21,919 bases of DNA from Lysobacteraceae bacterium (lineage in GTDB: Bacteria; Pseudomonadota; Gammaproteobacteria; Xanthomonadales; Xanthomonadaceae). Below, piece after piece: positions 1-7,225 of this stretch. The stretch covers positions 1-21,919 of the forward strand of contig JAIXTZ010000190.1 of the NCBI GenBank assembly GCA_027483745.1. The letters run 5' to 3'. Position numbers and translations under genes: made by a program. The notes under the pieces were generated by a model. It did no database searches and was not told the DNA's origin. It saw only the letters and a program-made list of their open reading frames with translations. Position 1 is the stretch's first letter, and each line of letters starts with the position of its first letter.

Positions 1-1203
1 ATGGTCAGCGGCCTGCACAAGCTCGATGCCCTCACCCGCATCCTCGAGGCCGAGACCTACGACGCGATGATCATCTTCGCGCGCACCAAGCAGGCCACGC
101 AGGAGCTCGCCGAGAAGCTGGCGGCCCGCGGCCTCGCCGCCGCCGCCATCCATGGCGACGTGCAGCAGGCGCAGCGCGAGCGCACGATCCAGCAGCTCAA
201 GGACCGCAAGATCGACATCCTGGTGGCCACCGACGTCGCTGCCCGCGGCCTCGACGTGGAGCGCATCAGCCACGTCCTGAACTACGACATCCCCTACGAC
301 ACCGAAAGCTACGTCCACCGCATCGGCCGCACCGGCCGCGCCGGGCGCAGTGGCGAAGCCATCCTGTTCGTCAGCCCGCGCGAGCGCGGCATGCTGAAGG
401 CCATCGAGCGCGCCACGCGCCAGCCGATCGAGCCGATGACCCTGCCCTCGGTGCAGGCCGTCAACGATTCGCGCATCAGCCGCTTCCTCGACCGCATCAC
501 CCAAGCCCGCCAGCTGGAGGGCATCGAGCCCTTCCGCGCCCTCGTCGAGCGCTATGAGAGCGAGCACAACGTGCCGGCCATCGAGATCGCCGCGGCGCTG
601 GCCCGACTGGTGCAGGGCGATACGTCGCTGCTGCTCGATCCGAACGTCCGTGAGCCGCGCATGGAGCGGGAAGAGCGCGGCGAGCGTCCGGAGCGCCGCG
701 AGCGCGTCGACTTCGACAAGCTGCCGCGCCAGCCGCGCGGCGAGCCGATGAGCTGGCGCCCCGAGATGCGCACCCCGCGCGAAGACGGCCCGCCGAAGCC
801 GCGTCCGGCCAAGTTCGACGCGCCGCGCGCGCCGGAGCCGGGTTTCGCGACCTACTGGATCGCCGTGGGCCACGCCCATCAGGTGAAGCCGGGCAACATC
901 GTCGGTGCCATCGCCAACGAGGCCGGTCTCGAAGCTGGTCACATCGGCCGCATCAACATCCGCACCAATGACACGCTGGTTGATCTGCCGGAGGGCATGC
1001 CCAAGGAGATCATGGCCCACCTGAAGAAGGTGCGCGTCGCCGGCCAGGCCCTGATGCTGAAGGCCTACGACCCGTCGAAGGATGACAGCGGCGAGCTCGA
1101 GGGCGCGGCACCGCGCTTCCCGAAGAAGGGCGGCTTCAAGCCCGGCGGCTACAAGGGCGGCAACTTCAAGCCGGGCTTCAAGGGCAAGCCGCGCGGCGAG
1201 TAG
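1..1203 (+). CDS. deaD: DEAD-box ATP-dependent RNA helicase, DeaD/CsdA type (3' part, start outside window)
   Basis: This is the C-terminal 400 residues of an ATP-dependent RNA helicase that unwinds structured RNA, in the family acting in cold-shock mRNA decay and ribosome assembly. The second RecA-like domain is visible: IIFARTK at about 24-30, motif V ATDVAARGLD at about 76-85 and motif VI YVHRIGRTGRAG at about 104-115. A charged, Arg/Glu-rich linker (about 220-275) leads to a DbpA/CsdA-type RNA-binding domain (about 281-352) containing VGAIANEAG. The protein ends in a basic Gly/Lys/Phe-rich tail (about 370-400), probably disordered and RNA-binding. The first RecA domain with the Q, Walker A and DEAD motifs must lie upstream. 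The in-frame ATG at base 1 is internal, not the start. DbpA is less likely because the linker and tail match the longer DeaD proteins. The next gene is convergent. Confidence 0.93.
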   Translation: MVSGLHKLDALTRILEAETYDAMIIFARTKQATQELAEKLAARGLAAAAIHGDVQQAQRERTIQQLKDRKIDILVATDVAARGLDVERISHVLNYDIPYDTESYVHRIGRTGRAGRSGEAILFVSPRERGMLKAIERATRQPIEPMTLPSVQAVNDSRISRFLDRITQARQLEGIEPFRALVERYESEHNVPAIEIAAALARLVQGDTSLLLDPNVREPRMEREERGERPERRERVDFDKLPRQPRGEPMSWRPEMRTPREDGPPKPRPAKFDAPRAPEPGFATYWIAVGHAHQVKPGNIVGAIANEAGLEAGHIGRINIRTNDTLVDLPEGMPKEIMAHLKKVRVAGQALMLKAYDPSKDDSGELEGAAPRFPKKGGFKPGGYKGGNFKPGFKGKPRGE

Positions 1204-1245
1204 TTATGCGGCCCTACTCGGCAGCACTGCAGTTGGCTGCGCTGG

Positions 1246-2124
1246 TCAGCGGCAGCAACGTCTGAAGATTTCGCGCGCCTGCGCGTCGGCGCGCTGCCGC
1301 TCCGCTGGGCTCAGTGGGGAGCTGAGCCGTTCTATCCACGGACCGCCGTCCGGACTCAACCCCGTCCGATCCGCGGCCAGCGCGTAGGCCAAGGCGGCCA
1401 CTCGATCCTGCTGGACCAGCAACCCCTGCGAGTACGCGTCCGCGAGCGCATTCAAGGACCGTACGTTGCCCGCGAGAGCGCTGGCCTCGAGATAGGCCAT
1501 CGCATTGCGGCGAAACTCGACATAGGCCTCCGGGTTCCGAGCCAGGGCGGTGCCGTCTGGTCTGCCGTCGGGCCCGAGAAAGCCCATGCTCGCCGTAATC
1601 GGAAACTGGAGCACCGCATTGTGTTCTCCGTGAGCTGCGGCGAACTCGAGCAACGTCAAGCGTTCGGCAAGGTCGGTGGCATGAATGCCCGTGCAATCGA
1701 TGCTTCTGTCCGGGTTCGCCGCCACAGAGTGCCGGTGGCAAGCGTCCAGCCATTGCCAGAGGGCAAAACTGGCTGCGGCATCGCCAGCCATGGCGCGGGC
1801 CTTGAGACCGGGCACGACGATCCTCGCTTCTCCGTAGGGCTTGGCGGCGTTCCGGACGAGGAAGGCTTTGGGCTGATAACTGCGGTCACCTAAATCGCGG
1901 AGCGCCGTATCTTCCATGGCCCTTTCGTGGGCGGTGGATGGAATGACCGCGGGCTCCGTCGCCGAACGTTGGGAAATCGAGGCACCCGCGGGAGGGCTGT
2001 TCTCGGGCCGCCGCAGGACCAACAGCGCGGCCACCACGATCGCAACCATTACCCATGCGGCCGCGATTCTCGCCTTTGGCGCTGATTGTCCTGAACGTCT
2101 TTTGGCGTTCGGAAGGATCGCCAT
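1246..2124 (-). CDS. Membrane-anchored Sel1-repeat-like protein of unknown function
   Basis: The 292-residue protein starts with a basic stretch and one hydrophobic segment (about 20-38), followed by a Pro/Ser-rich linker. It is therefore probably an inner-membrane protein with a periplasmic domain, or possibly has an uncleaved signal. The rest is helical and alanine-rich. One segment (about 209-252, AYLEASALAGN through AYALAADR) has the spacing of a Sel1/TPR-like repeat, and earlier stretches (about 112-172) look like degenerate copies. Cysteines at 129 and 144 could pair, and the C-terminus ends RRCCR. The start lies 12 bp after the putP stop, so the two are probably cotranscribed. I see no clear Shine-Dalgarno sequence before the chosen ATG. 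Codon third positions look slightly less GC-rich than in the neighbours, which is an impression and not a calculation. Function is not inferable; Sel1 proteins generally act as protein-protein scaffolds. Confidence 0.72.
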   Translation of the reverse strand: MAILPNAKRRSGQSAPKARIAAAWVMVAIVVAALLVLRRPENSPPAGASISQRSATEPAVIPSTAHERAMEDTALRDLGDRSYQPKAFLVRNAAKPYGEARIVVPGLKARAMAGDAAASFALWQWLDACHRHSVAANPDRSIDCTGIHATDLAERLTLLEFAAAHGEHNAVLQFPITASMGFLGPDGRPDGTALARNPEAYVEFRRNAMAYLEASALAGNVRSLNALADAYSQGLLVQQDRVAALAYALAADRTGLSPDGGPWIERLSSPLSPAERQRADAQAREIFRRCCR

Positions 2125-2136
2125 AGGGAGGTCCGC

Positions 2137-3642
2137 TCAGTAGCCCTCTTCCCGCAATGTCGCCCGCACGCCGTCATGGCGCTCGCGCATGGCCTCGCTG
2201 GGGCCCGCTCCGAAACGACTCACCACGACAATGGCGATGGCGGCGGCGATGAAGCCCGGAACGATCTCGTAGAGGCTGCTGTGGCCACCCGCGACGATGA
2301 GTTCCTTCCAAAGGATCACCGTCGCAGCACCGGCGACCATGCCGGCCAGCGCGCCGTTGCGGGTCATGCGGCCCCAGAACAGCGACAGGATCACCACCGG
2401 TCCGAAGGCCGCGCCGAAGCCGGCCCACGCGTAGGCCACCAGCCCGAGCACCTTGCTGTCCGGATCACGGGCGATCCAGATCGCCAGCAGCGACACGGCG
2501 GCGACCATCGCGCGACCGAACCACACCAGCTCGCCCTGCCCCGCGTTCGGGCGCACGAAGCCCTTGTAGAAGTCCTCGGTGAGCGCGCTGCTGCACACCA
2601 GCAGCTGGCAGGACAGCGTGCTCATGATCGCCGCGAGGATGGCGGAGAGCAGCACGCCCGCCACCCACGGGTTGAACAGCACCGTCGACAGCTGGATGAA
2701 GACGCGCTCGCTGTTCGCCGCGACCTCGCCGACCTGCTCCGGATGCACGGCGAAGTAGGCGTTGGCGAAGAAGCCGACGGCCATCGCGCCGCCAAGGCAG
2801 AGGACCATCCACGTCATGCCGATGCGTCGCGCCGCCGGAATGCTCTTCAGCGAATCGGCCGCCATGAAGCGCGCGAGGATGTGCGGCTGCCCCACGTAGC
2901 CGAGGCCCCAGGCGAGCAGCGAGACGATGCCCACCAGTCCGAGCGCGCCACCGTTGAACGGATCGAGCTTGGCGGGAGCGGTTTCGCCGATCAGTGCGAG
3001 GCTGGCGTCGAGGCCGCCGCTGCCCAGCACCACCATCACCGGCACGAGGATTAGCGCGAAGATCATCAGTGTCGCCTGCACGGTGTCGGTCCAGCTCACC
3101 GCGAGGAAGCCACCGATCAGCGTGTAGAGGATGGTGGCCGCCGCGCCCCACCAGATCGCCTCGGCATACGGCAGGCCAAAGACGCTCTCGAACAATCGCG
3201 CGCCAGCAACGATGCCGCTGGCGCAGTAGATCGCGAAGAAGACGAGGATCACCGTCGCCGAGAACACGCGCAGCAGCTTGGCTTGGTCCTCGAAACGGTG
3301 GGTGAAGTAGTCCGGCAAGGTGAGCGCGTTCTTCGTGCGCTCGGTGTAGACGCGCAGGGGGCCGGCCACATACTTCCAGTTCGCCCAGGCGCCGATGACG
3401 AGGCCGATGGCGATCCACGCCTCCGACGCGCCGCCGATGTAGAGCGCGCCGGGCAGGCCCATCAGCAGCCAGCCGCTCATGTCGGAGGCGCCGGCCGACA
3501 GCGCCGTGACCACGCTGCCCAGAGAGCGCCCGCCGAGGATGTAGTCGTCGAAGCTGCGGGTGCGCCACCAGGCCCAGATGCCGATGCCCACCATCACCAG
3601 CAGGTAGAGGCCAAAGGTGATGATGAGCGGCGTGGCGGTCAT
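2137..3642 (-). CDS. putP: Sodium/proline symporter PutP
   Basis: A 501-residue inner-membrane transporter of the sodium:solute symporter family that imports L-proline with Na+. It has the usual length and about a dozen or more hydrophobic segments. The TM2 motif ASDMSGWLLMGLPGALYIGG (about 52-71) carries the Asp and Ser that match the Na+/proline ligands D55 and S57 of E. coli PutP. The later signature STLSCQLLVCSSALTEDFYK is also nearly identical to the E. coli protein and includes the Ser-Thr pair implicated in Na+ binding. I chose the ATG at 3642 because MTATPLIITFGLYLL begins the first helix; 19 further in-frame upstream codons are Arg-rich and lack family similarity. No putA proline dehydrogenase is nearby, so the proline could serve nutrition or osmoprotection. 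A Sel1-like gene follows after 12 bp. Confidence 0.95.
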   Translation of the reverse strand: MTATPLIITFGLYLLVMVGIGIWAWWRTRSFDDYILGGRSLGSVVTALSAGASDMSGWLLMGLPGALYIGGASEAWIAIGLVIGAWANWKYVAGPLRVYTERTKNALTLPDYFTHRFEDQAKLLRVFSATVILVFFAIYCASGIVAGARLFESVFGLPYAEAIWWGAAATILYTLIGGFLAVSWTDTVQATLMIFALILVPVMVVLGSGGLDASLALIGETAPAKLDPFNGGALGLVGIVSLLAWGLGYVGQPHILARFMAADSLKSIPAARRIGMTWMVLCLGGAMAVGFFANAYFAVHPEQVGEVAANSERVFIQLSTVLFNPWVAGVLLSAILAAIMSTLSCQLLVCSSALTEDFYKGFVRPNAGQGELVWFGRAMVAAVSLLAIWIARDPDSKVLGLVAYAWAGFGAAFGPVVILSLFWGRMTRNGALAGMVAGAATVILWKELIVAGGHSSLYEIVPGFIAAAIAIVVVSRFGAGPSEAMRERHDGVRATLREEGY

Positions 3643-3729
3643 GGGGCGGTCGGGTCCGAAGTGGCGGGATGACGCGGTTCGCGGGCCACGAATCGGCACG
3701 AGGCGGCAGGCGATGAGAGCGAGTCGAGT

Positions 3730-4482
3730 CTAGGCCTCACCGTGGCCCTTGCCCACCGGCGACCGATCCGGATTCAGCGCCACGCGGTCGTCAAACACGA
3801 AGCACGCTCCCTTCCAATGGGCGCCGCCGACCGCCTCGAAGTAGCCGAGGATACCGCCGTCCAATTGACGCACGTCGCCGAAGCCCAGGTCCCGAAGCAG
3901 CGGTGCGGCTTTCTCGCAGCGGATGCCGCCCGTGCAGAAGCTCACCACCGTGCGACCTTCCAACCGATGCCGCTCCGCCCCCAACGCGTCGGGCAACTGC
4001 ACGAAGTCGTCGATCGGCAGGGTGAGCGCGCCATCGAAGGTGCCATGGGCGACCTCCTCGCGGTTGCGGGTGTCGAGAAGCACGATCGGTCGGCCAGCGT
4101 CGTCGTGCCCGGCATCGAGCCAGCGCTTCAGGGTCACTGGATCGACGAAGGGCGCCGGCGAGCCGATCGGGTCCACGCCCTCGCGGCGGAACGCGATGAT
4201 CTCGCGCTTGAGTTTCACCTTGAGCCTGGCGAACGGGACCTCCTCGCTCCAGCTCTCCTTGGCGGCCAAGCCGGCGAAGCGCGGATCGGCTCGCAGCCAT
4301 GACAGGAAGCCACGCACGGCCTCCGGCACACCTGCGAGGAACAGGTTGAGGCCCTCCGGAGCAACGAGCACCGTGCCTTTCAGTCCCTGCGCTGCGGCGC
4401 GCTCGGCAATGACGCCGCGGAGAAACGGCGGGTCATCGACGGGAACGAACCGATAGGCGGCGATGTTGAGGATCGATGGCAT
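3730..4482 (-). CDS. trhO: tRNA uridine(34) hydroxylase TrhO (YceA family, rhodanese domain)
   Basis: The 250-residue cytoplasmic protein matches the YceA/TrhO family, which makes 5-hydroxyuridine at wobble position 34 of certain tRNAs in an O2-dependent reaction. The N-terminal acylphosphatase-like half contains KGTVLVAPEGLNLFLAG (about 35-51). The rhodanese half contains LLDTRN (about 135-140) and the active-site loop FCTGGIRCEKA (about 182-192), with C183 in the catalytic position and C189 six residues on. The family-typical CFVFDDRVAL follows near 227-236. The ATG at 4482 is preceded by GGAG at 5 nt spacing and begins the conserved N-terminus. An in-frame ATG at 4623 would overlap the divergent gene and adds no family sequence. 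It is transcribed away from the secreted duplicated-domain gene and lies 87 bp upstream of putP, with no terminator seen between them. Confidence 0.93.
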   Translation of the reverse strand: MPSILNIAAYRFVPVDDPPFLRGVIAERAAAQGLKGTVLVAPEGLNLFLAGVPEAVRGFLSWLRADPRFAGLAAKESWSEEVPFARLKVKLKREIIAFRREGVDPIGSPAPFVDPVTLKRWLDAGHDDAGRPIVLLDTRNREEVAHGTFDGALTLPIDDFVQLPDALGAERHRLEGRTVVSFCTGGIRCEKAAPLLRDLGFGDVRQLDGGILGYFEAVGGAHWKGACFVFDDRVALNPDRSPVGKGHGEA

Positions 4483-4525
4483 GCAGGCTCCATGGAGGCC
4501 GAGGACCGTCATCGACGTCGTGCGG

Positions 4526-4531
4526 ATTATC
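4526..4531 (-). promoter_or_regulatory. Candidate -10 box for trhO
   Basis: The minus strand reads GATAAT, one mismatch from the sigma-70 -10 consensus, and would give a leader of about 37 nt before the trhO ATG. No good -35 hexamer lies 16-18 bp upstream, so support is weak. Confidence 0.25.
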
Positions 4532-4557
4532 GCTGTGTCAATCGCCGTCACGAAAGC

Positions 4558-4585
4558 TTGACAATGCATCGCGGGTCGCCAGACT
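4558..4585 (+). promoter_or_regulatory. Candidate promoter for the secreted duplicated-domain gene
   Basis: A perfect -35 hexamer TTGACA lies at 4558-4563. Sixteen bases later CAGACT (4580-4585) is a poor -10 match that keeps A at the second and T at the last position. It would place transcription start near 4592, leaving a short leader that still holds the ribosome site GGGAG (4602-4606) before the ATG at 4613. This is in the 130-bp divergent gap with trhO. Confidence 0.35.
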
Positions 4586-4612
4586 GCCCGACAACCATCC
4601 AGGGAGCCCCTC

Positions 4613-5458
4613 ATGAACCGCATCGCATCCCGCCGCGCCGCTGCTCGCGCGGTCGTCCTCGGCGCCGCCCTCTTCGCCGGTTTCGCGACGGCTTCGGACT
4701 ACCGGAACTTCAGCATCGGAGCCGGTTTCTCGCCCGATCCGCAAACCGGGACCGGCACGACCGGCGGCGCTCGCGATGCGGCACAGGCCTTCGGCGGCCA
4801 GTGCAGTGGCAGCGTCGACACGACGCCCGACCACGTGATCACGGTCACCAGCGCCGTCAACCTGAAGGTCTACACCACCAGCACCACGGATTCGACGCTC
4901 GTGCTGCGCGGTCCGTCGGGTACGTTCTGCGATGACGACAGCCGCGGCGAGCTCGATGCCGAGATCAACGCCATGCTCCGCCCCGGACGCTACGAGGTGT
5001 ACGTCGGGCACCTCGGCCAGACCGGTCAGTACACGCTCACGCTCACCGAGAACGTGGGTGGCGCCAGCACGGGGGCCGGCGACGAGGGCGGCATCGAGGC
5101 CTACCGCGACTTCACGCTGGGCGCCGGCTTCACCCCGGACCCGCAGCGCAGCCGCGGCGACACCGGTGGCTCCCGCGATGCCAGCACGTTCGGCAAGGCC
5201 TGCGTGGGCACCATCGACACCACGCCCGACCATCGCCTGACGGTGACCTCGGCGCTGAATCTGCGGATCTTCGTCGAAAGCACGACGGACTCGACGCTCG
5301 TGGTGATCGGCCCGAACCGCACCTGGTGCGACGACGACAGCCACGGCGAGCTCGATGCGGAAATCAGCGGGAGCTTCGCGCCCGGTCAGTACGAGATCTA
5401 CGTAGGGACGAACGGCGACCAGGACGGCAGCTACACCATCACGCTGACCGAGCAGTGA
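4613..5458 (+). CDS. Secreted protein with two tandem copies of one PPC-like beta domain
   Basis: The 281-residue protein has a signal peptide: basic start, hydrophobic core, and likely cleavage after ATA at residue 27. Two homologous domains of 117 residues follow (about 30-146 and 164-280), joined by a 17-residue Gly-rich linker. Each copy has the order GAGFxPDPQ, a Gly-rich TGG segment, a cysteine, DTTPDH, TVTSAxNL, STTDSTLV, a second cysteine directly before DDDS, HGELDAEI or RGELDAEI, PGxYExYVG, and Y-T-hydrophobic-TLTE at the end. The terminal part resembles bacterial pre-peptidase C-terminal (PPC) beta-sandwich domains, but I cannot name the family firmly. The paired cysteines (64/106 and 197/239) suggest one disulfide per domain, and the acidic DDD cluster could bind Ca2+. 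No enzymatic domain is present. The ATG has a good upstream GGGAG. The stop overlaps the start of an FKBP lipoprotein. Function unknown; a periplasmic or extracellular binding role is possible. Confidence 0.85.
   Translation: MNRIASRRAAARAVVLGAALFAGFATASDYRNFSIGAGFSPDPQTGTGTTGGARDAAQAFGGQCSGSVDTTPDHVITVTSAVNLKVYTTSTTDSTLVLRGPSGTFCDDDSRGELDAEINAMLRPGRYEVYVGHLGQTGQYTLTLTENVGGASTGAGDEGGIEAYRDFTLGAGFTPDPQRSRGDTGGSRDASTFGKACVGTIDTTPDHRLTVTSALNLRIFVESTTDSTLVVIGPNRTWCDDDSHGELDAEISGSFAPGQYEIYVGTNGDQDGSYTITLTEQ
4700..5452 (+). repeat. Intragenic tandem duplication (two 117-codon units)
   Basis: The units at 4700-5050 and 5102-5452 encode the same domain twice, separated by 51 bp. The protein motifs are strongly conserved (for example STTDSTLV and GELDAEI in both), while the bases differ at many third positions. 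This indicates an old duplication rather than recent slippage. Confidence 0.85.
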
Positions 5459-5904
5459 TGCACCGTCCGACCGCGGCAGCGCTGGCCCTCGCGTTGGCGC
5501 TGCTCACCGGCTGCCGTGCTCCGTCGGCGCCGCCCGAGGGCGGCATTCCGGCGGACCTCGAGATCCGTGTTCTTCGTGCCGGCGACGGTGCCGTGGCCCG
5601 CAGCGGCGATGCCGTGACCGTGCACTACACCGGCTGGCTTTACGACGAGCGCGTCGCGGGCCGGAAGGGTCCGGAGTTCGACAGTTCGCGTCCCCGCGGC
5701 GAAGCCTTTTCTTTTCCGCTCGGGCGTGGCGTGGTGATCCGCGGATGGGACGAGGGCGTCGTGGGCATGAAGGTGGGGGAAGTGCGCGAGATCGCGATCC
5801 CTTCCGACCTCGGCTACGGCAGCCGCGGCGCGGGCGGCATGATCCCTCCGCACCAGCCCCTGATCTTCGAAGTGGAGCTGCTGGCCGTCGAGCCGCCGCG
5901 CTGA
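5458..5904 (+). CDS. FKBP-type peptidyl-prolyl cis-trans isomerase lipoprotein
   Basis: The 148-residue protein has a lipoprotein signal with lipobox LTGC (Cys19). The following residues are Arg-Ala rather than Asp, which fits outer-membrane sorting. Residues about 33-145 form one FKBP domain: VTVHYTGWLYD (about 53-63), FDSSRPRGEAFSFPLGRGVVIRGWDEGVVGMKVGE in two blocks (about 74-108), and LGYGSRGAGGMIPP (about 118-131). These carry the usual Tyr, Phe, Asp, Trp and Tyr active-site positions. It should catalyse Xaa-Pro isomerisation in the periplasm and help fold exported proteins. The start ATG overlaps the preceding stop (TGATG) with no Shine-Dalgarno sequence of its own, so translation probably depends on the upstream secreted protein. 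An in-frame start further upstream (5326) is rejected because it would run through that gene and lose the signal peptide. Confidence 0.92.
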   Translation: MHRPTAAALALALALLTGCRAPSAPPEGGIPADLEIRVLRAGDGAVARSGDAVTVHYTGWLYDERVAGRKGPEFDSSRPRGEAFSFPLGRGVVIRGWDEGVVGMKVGEVREIAIPSDLGYGSRGAGGMIPPHQPLIFEVELLAVEPPR

Positions 5905-5914
5905 GCCTCGCCCC

Positions 5915-7180
5915 GTGACTCCCGTTCTGACAGCGGCATGGGACTGTCCCGGTGTCGCCATCATCGGCGGCGGCCCGGCGGGCCTGATGGCGGCCGAGAC
6001 CGCGCGCCGCGCGGGCGTGGACGTCGACCTCTTCGAAGCCAAGCCCTCGGTCGGCCGAAAGTTCCTGATCGCCGGCCGCGGTGGCCTTAATCTCACCCAT
6101 GGCGATCCGCGACCGCGGTTCGACCAGCGCTACAGCCGGGGCACGCGTGACGTCGCTCGTTGGCTGGACACCTTCGACGGCCCGCAGCTTCGCGCCTGGG
6201 CGCTCGGCCTCGGGATCGACACGTTCGTCGGCACCTCGGGGCGGGTCTTCCCCAATGACATGAAGGCGGCGCCGCTGCTGCGTGCCTGGGTCACCCGACT
6301 GAAGCATGAAGGCGTCCGGATGCACATGCGTCAGCGCTGGGCGGGGTTCGATGGCGACGGCCACGCCGTGCTGGAGGGCCCCGATGGCCTGCGTCGTCTG
6401 CGCGCCCGGGCCGTGGTCCTCGCCCTCGGCGGCGGCAGCTGGCCGCAGCTTGGCTCGGACGGGGCGTGGCTGCCGTGGCTGGCCGAGCGCGGTGTGCCCA
6501 CGCTGCCTCTGGAGGCGTCGAATTGCGGTTTCGACGTGGCATGGAGCGAATTCATCGCCACGAAGTTCGCCGGAGCACCGCTCAAGCCGGTGGTCGCGCA
6601 CTGGCGGGATGGCGAAGGCCGGGCGCGACAGCTCCAGGGGGAGTGCGTGCTCTCAGCGCAGGGCATCGAGGGCAGCCTGATCTATGCCATCGGACCGGAC
6701 CTGCGGGACGCGCTGCGCCGCGAGGGCCACGCCCGCCTTGCCCTCGATCTCGTGCCGGGGCTGGGCATCGAGCGCGTCCGCGAAGCGCTGGTCCAACCTC
6801 GCGAGGGCCGTTCGCTGAGCGAGGTCCTGCGACGTCGGCTCAAGATCGACGGCGCGAAAGCCGCCCTGCTCCGCGAGATCCTCTCGCCAGCGGAACTGGC
6901 CGATCCCCGGCGCCTGGCGGAAGCCATCAAGCACCTTCCACTGCGGCTCGAGGCGCCTCGGCCCATCGCCGAAGCCATTAGCACGGCCGGCGGGCTGGCC
7001 TTGGATGCGGTGGACGAGCATCTGGCCTTGAAGGCCTTGCCCGGCTGGTTCGCCTGCGGCGAAATGCTCGACTGGGACGCACCGACGGGGGGCTATCTGC
7101 TGACGGCCTGCTTCGCGAGCGGCGTTGCCGCGGGGCGTGCCGCGGCATCGGCGTGCCGCGGGGCAGTGACGCTTCCTTGA
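5915..7180 (+). CDS. HI0933-family FAD-dependent flavoprotein (PP_4765-like)
   Basis: A 421-residue cytoplasmic flavoprotein of the HI0933/YhiN family (TIGR03862-like). The N-terminus carries an FAD dinucleotide fold, VAIIGGGPAGLMAAE (about 14-28), ending in the acidic DLFEA. The family signature GRKFLIAGRGGLNLTH follows (about 47-62). Near the C-terminus are FACGEMLDWDAPTGGYLL and CFASGVAAGR, which close the FAD site. The family is widely conserved, but its substrate is not established. The start is taken as GTG at 5915, 10 bp after the FKBP stop. There is no good Shine-Dalgarno sequence and no in-frame ATG close by. It probably belongs to the same transcript as the FKBP gene. Its general resemblance to succinate dehydrogenase/BaiN-type reductases does not define a reaction. 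Confidence 0.88.
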   Translation: MTPVLTAAWDCPGVAIIGGGPAGLMAAETARRAGVDVDLFEAKPSVGRKFLIAGRGGLNLTHGDPRPRFDQRYSRGTRDVARWLDTFDGPQLRAWALGLGIDTFVGTSGRVFPNDMKAAPLLRAWVTRLKHEGVRMHMRQRWAGFDGDGHAVLEGPDGLRRLRARAVVLALGGGSWPQLGSDGAWLPWLAERGVPTLPLEASNCGFDVAWSEFIATKFAGAPLKPVVAHWRDGEGRARQLQGECVLSAQGIEGSLIYAIGPDLRDALRREGHARLALDLVPGLGIERVREALVQPREGRSLSEVLRRRLKIDGAKAALLREILSPAELADPRRLAEAIKHLPLRLEAPRPIAEAISTAGGLALDAVDEHLALKALPGWFACGEMLDWDAPTGGYLLTACFASGVAAGRAAASACRGAVTLP

Positions 7181-7225
7181 TGCATCCGTCGCGACACTCA
7201 GCGAACATTCCCGACGCCGACGACC

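Noticed and set aside
1204..1245. Terminator between deaD and the convergent Sel1-like gene
   Set aside because: Only a 5-bp GCAGC/GCTGC stem with a 10-nt loop and no T-tract is present.
2176..3054. 292-codon plus-strand frame opposite putP
   Set aside because: It is His/Arg/Glu-rich with no recognisable domain, lying entirely opposite a well-conserved transporter gene.
4483..4623. Longer trhO start at 4623
   Set aside because: It would overlap the divergent secreted-protein gene and adds 47 residues without family similarity; GGAG precedes the ATG at 4482.
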